Shown piece after piece: positions 22,639 to 35,044 of a stretch of DNA of 64,000 bases; the first letter of the stretch is position 1; every line of letters starts with the position of its first letter. The translations under genes and the position numbers were made by a program. The DNA is from Avena insularis. Its lineage: Eukaryota > Streptophyta > Magnoliopsida > Poales > Poaceae. The notes beneath the pieces are model-generated. The model saw only the letters and a program-made list of their open reading frames with translations, ran no database searches and had not been told where the DNA came from. The stretch lies in the NCBI GenBank assembly GCA_023614405.1, contig CM042694.1, positions 94,595,285 to 94,659,284 on the forward strand, in the 5' to 3' direction.

Positions 22639-25600
22639 ATGGCACCACCTGCTTTTAATTTCAATGTGTTCATGGAGAAAGAGAAACTTGCTGCGAATGG
22701 TAGCAACTTCACCAACTGGGCTATGAATTTGAGGATTCTCCTCACTGCTGCACAAAAGCAATATGTTCTAGATGAGTCGCTAGGCACCCCACCAGCTCCT
22801 GATGCCACTGACGAGGAAAAGAACGTCTATATAACTCATCAGGAGGACCACAACTTAGTTCATTGTGGCATACTGTATGGGCTAGAGCCAGAACTTCGAA
22901 AGCGTTTTGAAAATGGCAATGCCTTTGATACCATGGGAGAATTGAAAATGATTTTTGATACCCATGCTGTCGTAGAGAGTTATAATGCTACAGAAAAGTT
23001 CTTTAGCTGCATGATGGAGGAAAACAGCTCCGTTAGTGAGCACGTACTCAAAATGTCTGGCACGCCGATAAGCTTGTGTCCTTGGGAATAACGATTCCCA
23101 TTGACTTAGGCATACATCGTCTTCTCCAATCTCTGCCACCTAGCTACAAGAGCTTCGTGATGAACTATAATATGCAGGGCATGAAGAAGTCTCTTCCCGA
23201 ACATCTGTCAATGCTGAAGATTGCAGAAGTGGAGATTAGGAAAGAACATGAAGTGTTGATGATCAATAGGACCACCGGTTTCAAGAAGGACAAGAGAGGC
23301 AAGCACAAGGGAAAGAAGGGTGGCAAGTCTGTTGCCACGCCTGAAAAGAAACCCCGAGCTGGCCTAAGTCTGACACCGAGTGCTACTATTGCAAGGGATC
23401 GCCATTGGGCATAAATCGCCTCTAAGTATTTGGCGGACAAGAAGTCCGCAAGGCAAACAAAGGTATATGTGATATACATGTTATTGATGTGTACTTGACT
23501 AGTACTCTAGAGCACTGGGTATTTGATACGGGATCGGTTGCTAATATATGTAACTCGGTTCAGGGGCTGCGGAACAAGCGACAACTAGCAAGGGATGAGG
23601 TCTCGATGCGGGTCGGCAATGGATCAAGAGTTGATGTGATCACCATCGGAACGCTGCCTCTCCATATGCCATCGGGATTAGTTATAAACCTAAATAATTG
23701 TTATTTGGTGCCTGCACTGAGCATGAACATTGTATCTGTATCGTGTTTGATGCAAAGTGGTTATTCATTTAAGTCTGAAAACAATGGTTGTTCGATTTAT
23801 ATGAAAAATATCTTTTATGGTCATGCACCTATGTTGAATGGTTTATTTCTGTTGGATCTCGATAATGTTGATGCTAAAAGGATTAAACTTGATAATGATA
23901 TATCTACATATATGTGGCACTGCCGTCTAGGTCATATTGGCGTTAAACGCATGAAGAAACTCCATTCTGATGGACTTTTGGAATCACTTGATTTTGAATC
24001 ATTTGATACATGTGAGCCATGCCTTATGGGCAAGATGACTAGAACGCCGTTTTCCGGTTCAATGAAACGGGAGACAGATTTATTGGAAATCATACATACT
24101 GATGTGTGTGGACCAATGAGTGTATCGGCGCGAGGTGGATATCGTTATTTTGTTACTTTCACGGATGATTTGAGTAGATATGGGTATATCTATTTGATGA
24201 AACACAAGTCTGAAACTTTTGAAAAGTTCAAAGAATTTCAGAATGAAGTGGAAAATCATCGTAACAGAAAGATCAAATTTCTGCGGTCCGACCGTGGAGG
24301 AGAGTATCTTAGTTACGAGTTTAGCACACATATGAAAGACTGTGGAATAGTTTCACAACTCACGCCTGCCGGAACACCACAACGTAATGGTGTGTCGGAG
24401 CATCGTGATCGTACCTTATTGGATATGGTTCGATCTATGATGTCTCTGACTGACTTACCTCTGTCATTTTGGGGTTATGCACTGGAAACAGCTGCATTCA
24501 CTTTAAATCGGGCACCATCTAAATCCGTTGAAACGACACCATATGAATTATGGTTTGGAAACAAACCTAAGCTGTCATTTCTTAAAGTTTGGGGATGCGA
24601 TGTTTATGTGAAGAAACTTCAACCAGATAAACTCGAACCCAAAGCGGAAAAATGCGTCTTCATAGGATACCCTAAGGAAACAATTGGGTATACCTTCTAT
24701 CACAGATCCGAGGGCAAGGTTTTTGTTGCCAAGAATGGATCTTTTCTTGAGAAGGAGTTTCTCGCGAAAGGTGTGAGTAGTCGGAAGGTAGAACTCGAAG
24801 AGGTCATTGAACCTTCTCTTCATGGAATGGCGAGTGGTGCAGCACCGGAAGTTGTTTCGGAGTTGACTTCACCTAATGAAGAGAGAGCTAATGATATTGA
24901 TCATGAAACTCCGAAAGAGGACACTACCGAACCTCGCAGGTCAAGCAGGACACGTGCAGCTCCTGAACTGTATGGCAATCCTATTATGAATTTCATGATT
25001 GATGAAATAGATGACCCTACGACGTATAAAGAAGCGATGATGAGCCCTGATTCCAACAAATGGCTAGAAGCCATGAAATCCAAGATGGAATCCACGTACG
25101 AAAACCAGGTTTGGACCTTGGTGGACTTACCTCACGATCGAAAGGCCGTTGAGAATAAATGGATTTTCAAAAGAAAAACTGATGCTGATGGTAATGTAAC
25201 CATCTATAAGGTTCGACTTGTTGCAAAAGGGGTTTCGACAAATTCAAGGAGTTGACTACGATGAGACATTCTCTCCCGTAGCGATGCTTAAGTCGGTTAG
25301 GATTATGTTAGCAATTGCTGCATATTTCGATTATGAAATATGGCAGATGGATGTCAAAACTGCGTTCCTCAATGGTAATATTGAAGAAGAGTTGTATATG
25401 ATACAACCTAAGGGTTTTGTCGATCCTAAGGATGCTAATAAGGTGTGCAAACTTCAGCGATCCATCTATGGACTGAAGCAAGCATCACGAAGTTGGAATC
25501 TCCGCTTTGATGAGGTGATCAAAGAGTTTGGATTTGTCCAAACTTATGGAGAGGCTTGTATTTACAAGAAAGTGAGTGGGAGCAATGTGGCATTTCTGAT

Positions 25601-26585
25601 ATTATATGTGGATGACATATTATTGATTGGAAATGATTTAGATCTTTTAAACAGTGTTAATAGTTATCTAAACAACAAATTTTCGATGAAGGACCTTGGT
25701 GAAGCTTCATATATATTAGGCATTAAAATCTATAGAGATAGATCAAGACGCCTAATTGGGCTATCGCAGAGTACATACCTTGATAAGATATTAAAGAAGT
25801 TTAATATGGACGGAAGTAAGAAGGGGTTCTTACCTATGTTGCAAGGCAATACATTGAGTAAGACTCAAAGTCCGGCTACGGCGGAAGAAAGAGAGATAAT
25901 GGATAGGATCCTTTATGCCTCAGCCATAGGCTCTATAATGTATGCCATGCTATGTACAAGACCGGATGTGGCACATGCTATTAGTTTGACTAGTAGGTAC
26001 CAATCTGATCGAGTTGAACACTGGATAGCGATCAAGAATATCCTTAAGTACTTGAGAAGAACTAAGGATATGTTTCTTGTATACGGAGGTGAAGAAGAGC
26101 TAGTCGCTAAGTGTTATGCCGATGCTAGCTTTGACACTGATCCGGATGACTCTAAGTCTCAATCCGGATACGTATTTCTCTTGAACGGAGCAGCAGTTAG
26201 TTGGAGGAGCTCCAAACAACCTGTGGTGGCTGGATCAACAACGGAGGCGGAATATGTTGCTGCTTCAGAAGCGGTGCAGGAAGCAGTTTGGATGAAAGAG
26301 TTCATTACGGAACTGGGTGTGGTTCCCAGTGCGTTGGACCCGATGGTGATCTATTGTGACAACAATGGAGCCATAGCCAACACCAAGGAACCAAGGTCTC
26401 ACAAGAATTCCAAGCATATTAAGCGCCGGTTTCACTCCATCCGCGAACATGTCAAGGATGGAGATATAAAGATTTGTAAAGTGCACACGGACCTGAATGT
26501 AGCAGATCCGTTGACTAAAGTACTCCCTAGGGCAAAACATGACCAACACCAGAACTCCATGGGTGTTAGATTTATCACTATGTGA
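22639..26585 (+). pseudogene. Copia gag-pol polyprotein, frameshifted
   Basis: It starts at ATG 22639 (MAPPAFNFNVF). The gag domain runs to about 23070, where the frame changes; a degenerate zinc knuckle (ECYYCKG) lies near 23380. From 23489: protease with VFDTGS, integrase zinc finger (HCRLGHIG to CEPCLMGK, 23920-24030), integrase core (HTDVCGP, SDRGGEY, NGVSEH). The frame changes again near 25235, inside a run of G. Then reverse transcriptase (FLNGNIEEEL, YVDDILL near 25605) and RNase H (YADASF near 26116, TEAEYVA) to the stop at 26585. The gene would normally be one frame; at least three shifts break it. The protein would act in cytoplasmic virus-like particles. Confidence 0.9.
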
Positions 26586-26607
26586 ACTAGATTATTGTCT
26601 CTAGTGC

Positions 26608-26617
26608 AAGTGGGAGA
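26608..26617 (+). other. Polypurine tract of the copia element
   Basis: AAGTGGGAGA, one base before the right LTR. Confidence 0.7.
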
Positions 26618-26618
26618 C

Positions 26619-28272
26619 TGAAGGAAATATGCCCTGAGAGGCAATAATAAAGTTGTTATTATGTATTCCTTATATATGATAGATGTTTATTTTACATGCT
26701 ATAATTGTATTGATAGGAAACATCAATACATGTGTGTTTAATAAACAAAAAGGGTTCCTAGTCATGCCTCTCTTATAGACTAGCTTGTTGATTAACAAGA
26801 TGATCAAGGTTTCCTGATCATGGACATTGGATGTTGTTAACAACAAGATCACACCATTGGTGGAATGATGTGATGAACATTCATCTGAAGTATAGCATTA
26901 CGATCAAGTCATTGTGTTTATATTGCTATAACATCATACGAAGTAATCTTTATCCTTAGACCATGAGATCATGTTAATTGCTAACACCGAAAGAGTATCT
27001 TGATAACATCAAACGTCACACCGTAACAGGGTGACTATAAAGATGGGTTCGATACGAAGGTGTTATGTTGAGGCTCATGGATCAAGAGTGGAATTTGTCA
27101 ATCCAGATGACGGATAGATATACTCTGGGCCCTCTCGGTGATATCACATTAGGATAGCTTGCAAGCAAGTGATATGATCACTAGAATGTTATATCATGGG
27201 AACGAGAAAAGAGTGCATGTCGGTAACGAGATCAAACTAGGTATAGAGATACCGATGATCGAATCTCGGACATGTAATATATCGAGAGACAAAGGGATTT
27301 AGTTGCAAGCGTTAAAGGTTCTCACGATCACAGGAGTCATTGTTGAATGTGTAGGAGTCAGTACGGATCTCCAGGTCCCACTGCTGATTATTGATCGGAG
27401 AAGGGTCTCGATCATGTCTGCATTATTCGCGAACCGTAGGGTGGCACACTTAAGAGTTACCGGACACCATTTTGGAGCACATATGTTTCAGACGAAAGAA
27501 TTGCAAAGCGCAGGAATTGTTTCAATAGAAACCGGAAATTGTTTTGGGTGAAATTGCAGAAGGTGGTTCTGCATGTGATATTGAAATATTGCAAGGGGCT
27601 ATATGTGAATGTTTGTTAATTAAAGTAATTAACAAAATTCTGAATAAATTTAATAAAAGAGTTTTTATTAAATGAGAGAGCATTAAATTTGGAGAAACTT
27701 AATGCATTTAAAGTGGAGACTTTAAAAGGGAATGTGAAGAGGCATTTTAATGTGGAGGAGTTACCACCACATGAATGGGGGAGGTGAGGGGTCACCCCCC
27801 ATGCGCCGGCCATGGAGAGAGGGGGCACCCCCTCCTCCTATAAAAGGCCACCCATTCCCTCCTTCATCCTCACACCTCCTTGTGAAGGATCTCTCTCCCC
27901 CTCTAGAATTATTTCCCCATGGTCTCGAATTAGCGAGATACATGTTCCCGGTGGCATTTCGTCTGGAAGGAGTTGCTGCTTCCGCTGGATCGCTGGAGCG
28001 AGGAGGTGGAGGTTGTCCGGTGGCTTGAACGTGTGTGAAAAGTGCGGATGCGCTACTGAGTTGCGGCGCTCGGACTTCCTCACGATCTTGAGATCGGCAA
28101 GTGTACGACTACATCAACCACGAGTTCCTACTCGTTAACAAAGCTCGTTGTCTTCGAGGGTAAGTTCTCTATGGATGTATGTCCACCCGTTTGCTTTGTA
28201 CCTAGTAGATAGATCTTGGCGTGTAGTTCACACCGTAGGAAAATTTTTGTTTTCTATGCTGCGGACCCAACA
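26619..28272 (+). repeat. Right LTR of the copia element (1654 bp)
   Basis: Same termini as the left LTR, with a few base changes and small indels (for example around 27050, 27200 and 27490 compared with 20345, 20510 and 20795). Its TATA box is at 27839-27845. Confidence 0.9.
27839..27845 (+). promoter_or_regulatory. Probable TATA box of the right copia LTR
   Basis: CCTATAAAAGGCCACCC, the same as in the left LTR. Confidence 0.5.
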
Positions 28273-28849
28273 ATTACATCCCTGTGACCGAGTCACATGT
28301 TGCAACATTTATGGATGTAATCTCACCAAGCCGGCCGTATGTATCTTTATCCGTCATGTGGGTGAACAAATCCCGGTCTTGCAGTCACATGTCATCTACC
28401 GTTCCTTCGAAATACCCAACGTACACCTTTATAACCACTGTATTACCAAGTGGCACTTGATGCAGTCTAAGCAGCCTCGGGAAACAGTGAGTAATATGAG
28501 TTCACGGTCTAAGGAAAAGGAGTCTAGGTATAGCTATTGCAACAATGAACTATATGACTTGATCGTGTTGCAATCCTTCGAGGAATGTCCAATCACATCA
28601 TTCTCCAATGATATGATCCCGTTGTCAATTGGCATAAATGCCCATGATCTTGAAACCCAGATCATCCTCATGACCAACGAACAAGTATGAATAGAGGCTA
28701 CTAGGGACTTTGTTGTTTCATACCACACCTGTACCAATGTTTCTACTTGGCACAGTTATAGCACAATATGAAACTATTATAAACTAATTGAGATATGACA
28801 ATAAAAACCTATTTATTATTTGCCTCTAGGGCATATCTCCTTTAGTTCA

Positions 28850-29484
28850 CCTCTGGGTGAATATATGTTGATTTAGAGTCCAATAAAAATCCAAGAACTA
28901 TTCTTGAATCTCCGAGCCTGAGGTTTTAGGAAGGAAAACATTGACACCAACAACAACAACAAAAAGATCAATGTAAGAATATGGAAATGAGCTATCAGTG
29001 AAGCATTTGATAATGGTCAAGAAAGCACCAGTGAACTGCCAGTAGTATAGTAGTAGTAAGAAACTAGGCAGTAGAATTGAGAGCACAAACTTGAGAACTA
29101 GAAATCACTAGCTAAACTAAACTAAGAGAACCAAATAAAAATAAAACTACCTAAAGCTTTGGATTCTTATAAAAAAATCAAACATAAATGATTTTATGAA
29201 CACTGAAGTAGTTCATAGAATCATTTTGATTCTCACATTAAGAACACAAGCTAAAAGGCCAACACGCTGCAATAACAAAATATCATGGCAGGTCCCAGGA
29301 AACTTTTACATCGGCTAGAAGGTTGGCAAGAGAAAATCCAGGCACCTCCTCAAGGATTGCCGACAATTTTAGAAGCTCGAAGGAACAAATGCTCAAATCC
29401 AAAAAAAAGGTGCGACTAACCTCCTTGGACCAGTAGCGTATGGAGCACCACCACCCCCACATGTAATAGCAAACGTGATCACCC
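28850..29484. other. Non-coding spacer, nothing recognised
   Basis: AT-rich DNA between the copia solo LTR and the next solo LTR. There is a short CAA-rich run near 28950. No gene, TIR or LTR terminus was seen. Confidence 0.4.
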
Positions 29485-29489
29485 CACCC

Positions 29490-32089
29490 TGATAACCCAC
29501 AAGTGTAGGGGATCGTGTATAGCCTTTTCGATAAGTAAGAGTGTCAAACCCAACAAGGAGCTAAAGGTAGGATAAATATTCTCTCAAGTTCTATCAACCA
29601 TTGATATAACTCTACGCACACTAAACATTTGCATTGTCTAGGAAATAAAATTAGATCAACAATATGAGTAATAGATATAGCTTTGCATGATAATAAATAA
29701 CAAGAAAGTAAAGCTAGTTGTTGCAGCAATAAAATACACTAAACTAACAGAACCATGAGTGTGTAATAGTGGTGGTAATTGTGGTGGCTTTGTCCAAGTT
29801 TAAATAGCGAATAGATCAGGTTCATTATCTTCGATGCAGTTTTCTATGTGGAAGAGGCTAAATATATATGCGCTTCACTACATGGAATTACATATACTAT
29901 ATGATTGGATTGTTAGCAAAAATCCGTAAGTACTAATCAATGCCTTAAGGTTTCTCCAACCATAGCCTTAAGTTTAATGGTCCTCTTACTCCCATACGTG
30001 CAATGTTCCGGTTCGCGTCCTCGTGTTTACATCACTCGTAGAACTCTCCCCTTACTTTTACACATACTACAAACCCTATGATGTTTAATCCATGCGCGCA
30101 CAAATATAATGGACACCAATGGACTGTACCATATCAACGTACAACTCTAATGAACCAAAAACGTTCAACCATTCAATCTAAGAACAAAGAAACTACACAA
30201 ACATGACATAGATCATAGGATAATAACTTATAGCATCAAACACCATGTTTACATAGGATGGTACAGAGGTGTGTGGGAGGATGAACAACTACATACTAGG
30301 AGGATTAGGTGATAGAGATAGCGGTGAAGATGGTGAAGAGGGCGGCGGCAGCGCGGGGGACTCCTTCCCCACCACCGGTATCATGGGGGAGCACCGCCCC
30401 TTAGTCCCCTTCCTTCATGGCTTCTTGGGAGCCCTCCCCCATGGAGATGAGATCCATGGGGAGGCAAAAAGTGGCTTTGGGGGATGCAAATTCTGTTGGA
30501 GATATGCCCAAGAGGCAATAATAAAAGTGGTTATTATTATATCTTTGTGTTTATGATGAATGTTTACATCCCATGCTATAATTGTATTATAAGGAAACAC
30601 TAATACATGTGTGTTTTGTAAACATAAAAAGAGTCCCTAGTAAGCCTCTTGTTGAACTAGCTTGTTGATTAATAGATGATCATGGTTTCCTGATCATGGA
30701 CATTGGATGTCATTAATAACAAGGTTGTATCATTAGGAGAATGATGTGATGGACACACACCCATAGTAAGTGTAGCATAAGGTCAAGTCATTAAGTTCGT
30801 ATTGCTACAAGCTTTCAAATGCATAGTAACCTAATCCTTCGACCATGAGGTTATGTTAATCACCATCACCGGATGGGTACTTTGATGACATCAAACACCG
30901 CTCAGAATCGGGTGGTTATAAAGGTGTCATTGGGTATTCTGAAAGTATGTGTTGAAGCGCATGGACCAAGATTGGGATTTGTCCATCCATATAACGGATA
31001 GATATGCTCTGGGCCCTCTCGGTGGAATGTCATCTAGTTAGCTTGCAAGCATGTGACTGGGTCACAAGGGATGACATAACATGGAATGAGTAAAGAGTAC
31101 TTATCAATAACGAGGTAGAACTAGGTATGGAGATACCGACGATCAAACCTCGGATAAGTAGAGTATCGCGTGACAAAGGGAATTGGTTTCGTATGTTAAT
31201 GGTTCTATCGATCACGAAGTCATCGTTGAGTATATGGGAGCCGTTATAGATCTCCAGATCCCGCTGATGGTTATTGATCGGAGAGGTGTCTCCATCATGT
31301 CTACATATTCACGAACCGTAGGGTGACACACTTAAGGTTCGATGCTGTTTAGGTAGATATGGAATATGAGTTGGAGATCGAATGTTGTTCGGAGTCTCGG
31401 ATTGGATCTGAGACATCACGAGGAGATCCAGAATTATCCGGAGAATAAGATTCATATAATGGAGATCATTTTCTAGGTTCGGAAATGTCCCGGAGTGTTT
31501 ATATGGGGGTTCTAGAAGGTTTCGGAATGTTCCGGAAGGTTCTAGAAATTTCTATGGAGTTTACTTGAAAACCAAGAAAGAAAAAAGGGAAACTTGGGGG
31601 GGAAGGAAACTCCCCCCAAGCCCCCCTTGTGTGCCGGCCCTAGGAGGTGGGCCTAGGGGTGGGAACCCTAGGCCGCACCTCTCCCTCTATATATAGAGGG
31701 GTGGAGGCGCCACCCCCCCATGCCCCTCCACTCTTGCCCTAGCCGCCTCTCTCCTCCTCCTTCCTTCTGCTCAGGCTTAGGCGAAGCCCTGCAGAATTCT
31801 CTACTCCACCACCACCACGTTGTCGTGCTGCTGGGATTCCGTGGAGAGATCTACTACCTCCGCTGCTCGCTAGAACGGGGAGAGGAATCTCAATTTGACT
31901 CCAACAAGTTTTCCGCTTGTATTCTTGGTAATTCCTACACATCAAAGTGTAAAACAAGAACATTGTGCACTTTTGCAACTATTAGTAGATTAGTCCAAAT
32001 AAATCATAAAGTTTATACAAAAAGGAGTGTCAAAAGCATATTATTAGCATAAAACCATCAAAAATTATAGATACGTTATGGACGTATCA
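29490..32089 (-). mobile_element. Ty3/gypsy solo LTR (Athila/Sabrina-like) with TSD
   Basis: The plus strand starts TGATAACCCACAAGTGTAGG and ends TTATGGACGTATCA, termini I associate with Athila-lineage LTRs of Triticeae in minus orientation. The TSD CACCC is found at 29485-29489 and 32090-32094. No internal domain lies between the ends, so it is a solo LTR made by LTR-LTR recombination. A copia LTR (30494-31906) sits inside it, leaving about 1.2 kb of host LTR. Confidence 0.85.
30494..31906 (+). repeat. Copia LTR nested in the gypsy solo LTR
   Basis: It starts TGTTGGAGATATGCCC followed by AGAGGCAATAATAAAAG, the standard copia LTR opening in Triticeae, and carries the TCTGGGCCCTCTCGG block (about 31008) also found in the other copia LTR (20440). 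TATA-like CTCTATATATAGAGG lies at about 31684-31700. The right end is placed at the CCAACA of 31901-31906. The flanking bases (AATTC and AGTTT) do not match, so the end may be wrong or the LTR truncated. Confidence 0.7.
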
Positions 32090-32989
32090 CACCCTGAGGT
32101 TAAGTGGCATTTTTTGTACAAAACATAGTTTTTATATAGAAAGGAACCTATGAACTCTCCTTCATATTATTTCTGCAAGTACTCTCCTCCTTAACCTCTT
32201 CCTACATCATCTCTACTTTTTTCTAGGAATATTACTTGTGTTGCTGAATTTTGGATGACATTTTCTAGTGATGTTTTGATTTATTTTAGGAAAATGCTTC
32301 TTGTCAACTGGTTGATCGATCATGCGGTTTCCTTCAACTGCGTAGCTTTCTCGTCTCATCCCGTAGGAAGCCCGCACTTGACCCCTCTCTTACCACGAGC
32401 TCCAACCAGCCTCCACCCTCCCTGCTCTTCCCCCTAATTTCTCCTACATCATTTGCTACCTCCCTCCATCGGTGGACCCACTCTCGCCTAAGATCATCCC
32501 CGGCAAGTACCAGTTCCTCCTTCCGTGCGATGTTGCTGACATCCCATCATGTTTGCACCTCGATGACCTCGCGTCTCCTAGTAGCCTTGGTCGCTAGACG
32601 TCCTCCCTGCTTCGAAGTAGTGGCCCCGTGCACCGACCACAAACCGAATGTTTGTGTCATGGATCATGCCTCTACATATCCAAAAGTCGCAAACTCGACC
32701 TCAACGGCTCCTGTAGTGGACCTCGAGTCTCCAAGCTCACCGGCCAGCACCCGAATTCATCAATGACGACCCTAGGGTAGAGAGGGGTTTTTTATGCTTG
32801 ATATAGAGAGGATTCCAACGGTGGATGTGATGGGCCAAAGGGGAATGTGTCCATGTAGCTCCATCTGCCATCGACAAGGCTCTAGTGAGCTAGATTCATC
32901 GTTAGTGATGTCAAGGAGACGAGGTCGGTGCTCCACTGTTGATGGTGGAGGTCAATGGTGTTTCTAGGATTTTTGATGTTGCGTGCGGT

Positions 32990-33450
32990 GTTGTGATTTG
33001 CTACAAGCACATATGTTTTTTGCTACATGAGGATGTTGAAAATGTAGCAAACAATGACATGCTCTTTCATGTTTTGGTAGAACCAAATTGAAATTTGTTG
33101 CATACGTTGTTGGTGTTTGCTACATGGTTGTGTTTAAAAATGCTAAAGCCTTTTTTTGCTACATGTCACAAAACTGACCTTTTTTTAAGTTCTACTACAA
33201 TCAAATTGGAATTTGTTGCATACGCTTGTTGATTTTTGCTACATGGATACGTGTAAAGTGCTACAGCATTTTTCTGCTACACGTCGCAAGTTTTTATAGA
33301 TTCCTAGGAAATTGTTGCAAATGATGTTACATGTGCACACAAACAAGTTGTGCTCAGTTGTTTTTGCTACATTGATTGGACACTCTAGAACTTTTCACAA
33401 CGGAAAAATGTTACAAACAGATGATAAATACACATAAAAAAATTGTTACA
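32990..33450. repeat. TTGCTACA-rich repeat, possibly Mutator-derived
   Basis: The hexamer TGCTAC or its variants TGCTACA and TGTTACA recur about every 20-60 bases, mixed with T-rich spacers (for example TTTTTTGCTACATGAGG). I recall this texture from non-autonomous Mutator-like repeats in Triticeae. No TIR pair was found here, so the class is uncertain. Confidence 0.35.
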
Positions 33451-34326
33451 TGGGGAACGTTTTTGTTGGGATGATCAGATGTGCATGATTCGATCATTGA
33501 AGATGAAGCGATTAGAAAGCTCCGAAAGTGGATGATTTATGCAGTTTTGTGCCGGCGGACACCTAGCAGTTGCCTTTATTTTAGCGGCGATAATCGTTGC
33601 TACCAATGGTATGTTCTTTTTCTTTAGTGACTGAAAAATATGATGTGTATAATGACATGTATAAGCTCAGTCTAAAAATAATCTGGTTTGGTCCGAGAGC
33701 ACGCAGAAGAACGCATGCCATTCTTCCATGGTCCAGTTAGTACGTCTATCTGTCGAGGTTATACCGGGCCACTTTCGAGATGGGCTGGAACGTGATGCCG
33801 TGGGAACGATGGCCGAGGAAGCAGTTCTCATACACTACACGCATCCACCATGTATTCTCAAAAACAAAAAAGTATTCTCGTGTCTGTTCAAAAAAAAATG
33901 TATTCTCGTGTCTTGTCAGTACAAAAGAGGCAACATGGACCTCGCGAATGATGTACTGCCTCTATTGCCACGTAATTCGTACGGTCTGCTTAGCTTTGGC
34001 CTCTCAAGGTTCTAGTGTCCAACTGAACGGAACCTTCTTTTCCGTTCAGCGAAGATGGCTGCCGAGACCCGAGAGAAGAAGCACCATTGCAGCTGCCGCC
34101 AGAAATAGGCTCCTGCCTGCAGGCAGGCAAGCAAGCACCGGCAAGGAGCCGAGAAAACTGGACTGTGCTACCATTCCATCCATACAGCTTGCTTCCATGC
34201 CTTCATGGCAGCAGCCACCCTCCAAACTGCAACGCCAAGTGTGCGATTTCCAGTTCCATCCGTGCTGACAGGCAGAGTTTCTCCTGGCAAATACACCGAG
34301 TTTGACGTACATACCTCACCAGGGAT

Positions 34327-34415
34327 GAGATGCCAGGTAACTGATTCGATTATACACCGAGTTTGAAGTTGCCCAGATCTAACGAGGATAGCTAGCTAGC
34401 TTCAAGGATCGGACT
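34327..34415. repeat. First copy of a local duplication; the second is the CACTA target
   Basis: AGATGCCAGGTA, then CCAGATCTAACGAGGATAGC and CTAGCTTCAAGGATCGGA. The same order recurs at about 34471-34564 and continues after the CACTA at 46226 (CTAGCTTCCATGATCGGA). The two copies are diverged by indels. Confidence 0.5.
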
Positions 34416-34564
34416 ACAGACATAGCTGGCAAGTACAAGTAGACCGAGTGTATATACTTAGCTCAGTCATGGGTTAGATGCCAGGTAGTACTCCTACTAT
34501 AATTGATTAAGTGACAGTTTTGTTGATGCAGCGTCAAGTCCCCCGGATCTAACCAGGATAGCTA

Positions 34565-34765
34565 CACTAGTAGAAACCGGGCAATTTGCCCCGGTTCGTA
34601 AAGGCCTTTAGCCCCGGATTTCGAACCGGGGCTGCGAAAGCGGGACTAAAGGTCCAAGCTTTAGCCCCCAGTTCAGTTACGAACCGGGGCTAGAGGTCCA
34701 ACCACGTGGCCTGCTAGGCGCGCTGGGCGGCAGGACATTTAGCCCCAGGTCGTGTTACGAACCAG
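34565..34765 (+). repeat. CACTA left TIR and subterminal repeats
   Basis: After the TIR there are at least five copies, in both orientations, of a TTTAGCCCCGGTT-like motif (for example 34580-34600, 34607-34636, 34659-34691 and 34739-34772). Just inside, GGCTGCCGCGGCAGG and CCTGCCGCGGCAGC form a palindromic pair near 34777-34820. Confidence 0.85.
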
Positions 34766-35044
34766 GACTAAAGGTTTCCTGCCGCGGCAGCATTTTGCGT
34801 CATTTGGCTGCCGCGGCAGGGATGGGGTTTTAGGGTTTTGTGTTTTTTTTTCATTTTGTGTTTTGTGTTCAATTATTTTTCATTCCGTGTTTTTATTAGA
34901 AACAAGTTTTCGTACAGAACGCTACTACACAGTAGTTGGCCATATTGACGCAATATATAATATAATTACTCTTACAAGCATATATATATGGAGTCCCAAC
35001 AAGGTCCAAAGCATGTCTATTTTATTACATGGAGATCATTACAT

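Larger units (their letters stand above)
19928..28272 (+). mobile_element. Ty1/copia element (Angela-like) with both LTRs and TSD
   Basis: A complete copia structure in plus orientation: LTR, Met-type primer site, gag, protease, integrase, reverse transcriptase, RNase H, polypurine tract, LTR. The TSD ATTAC is present at 19923-19927 and 28273-28277. It is inserted in the same minus-strand solo copia LTR that holds the chromovirus, 0.8 kb away. Integrase precedes reverse transcriptase, which defines copia order. The Angela-like label is from memory of LTR style. Frameshifts make it non-autonomous. Confidence 0.92.
4948..28849 (-). mobile_element. Ty1/copia solo LTR (minus), split by two nested retrotransposons
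   Basis: Three segments read as one LTR of about 1.87 kb once the insertions are removed: 4948-5476, 19156-19927 and 28273-28849. Read on the minus strand it starts at 28849 with TGAACTAAAGGAGATATGCC, followed by the AGAGGCAA block typical of Triticeae copia LTRs, and ends at 4948 with ATCCAACA. A GC-rich leader around a TATA-like TTATATAGGG-type stretch flanks the gypsy insertion site. No primer-binding site follows the 4948 end, so it is a solo or truncated LTR. The flanking five bases (TAAAA and CCTCT) do not match, so its own TSD is lost or one end has been rearranged. Confidence 0.7.
32095..34561. other. Non-coding region before the CACTA element
   Basis: There is no supported gene. A CT-rich stretch (32340-32560), the TTGCTACA-rich repeat (32990-33450) and a GC-richer stretch (34030-34300) with short unrelated ORFs are present. 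The last part (34327-34561) belongs to a local duplication described separately. Confidence 0.4.

Noticed and set aside
28148..28690. 180-codon ORF at the right edge of the copia element
   Set aside because: It spans the LTR end, the TSD and the outer solo LTR, so it is a chance ORF across an insertion junction.
33728..34305. Overlapping ORFs before the CACTA as a possible host gene
   Set aside because: There is no domain, three frames are open over the same bases, and no splice-consistent structure was found.
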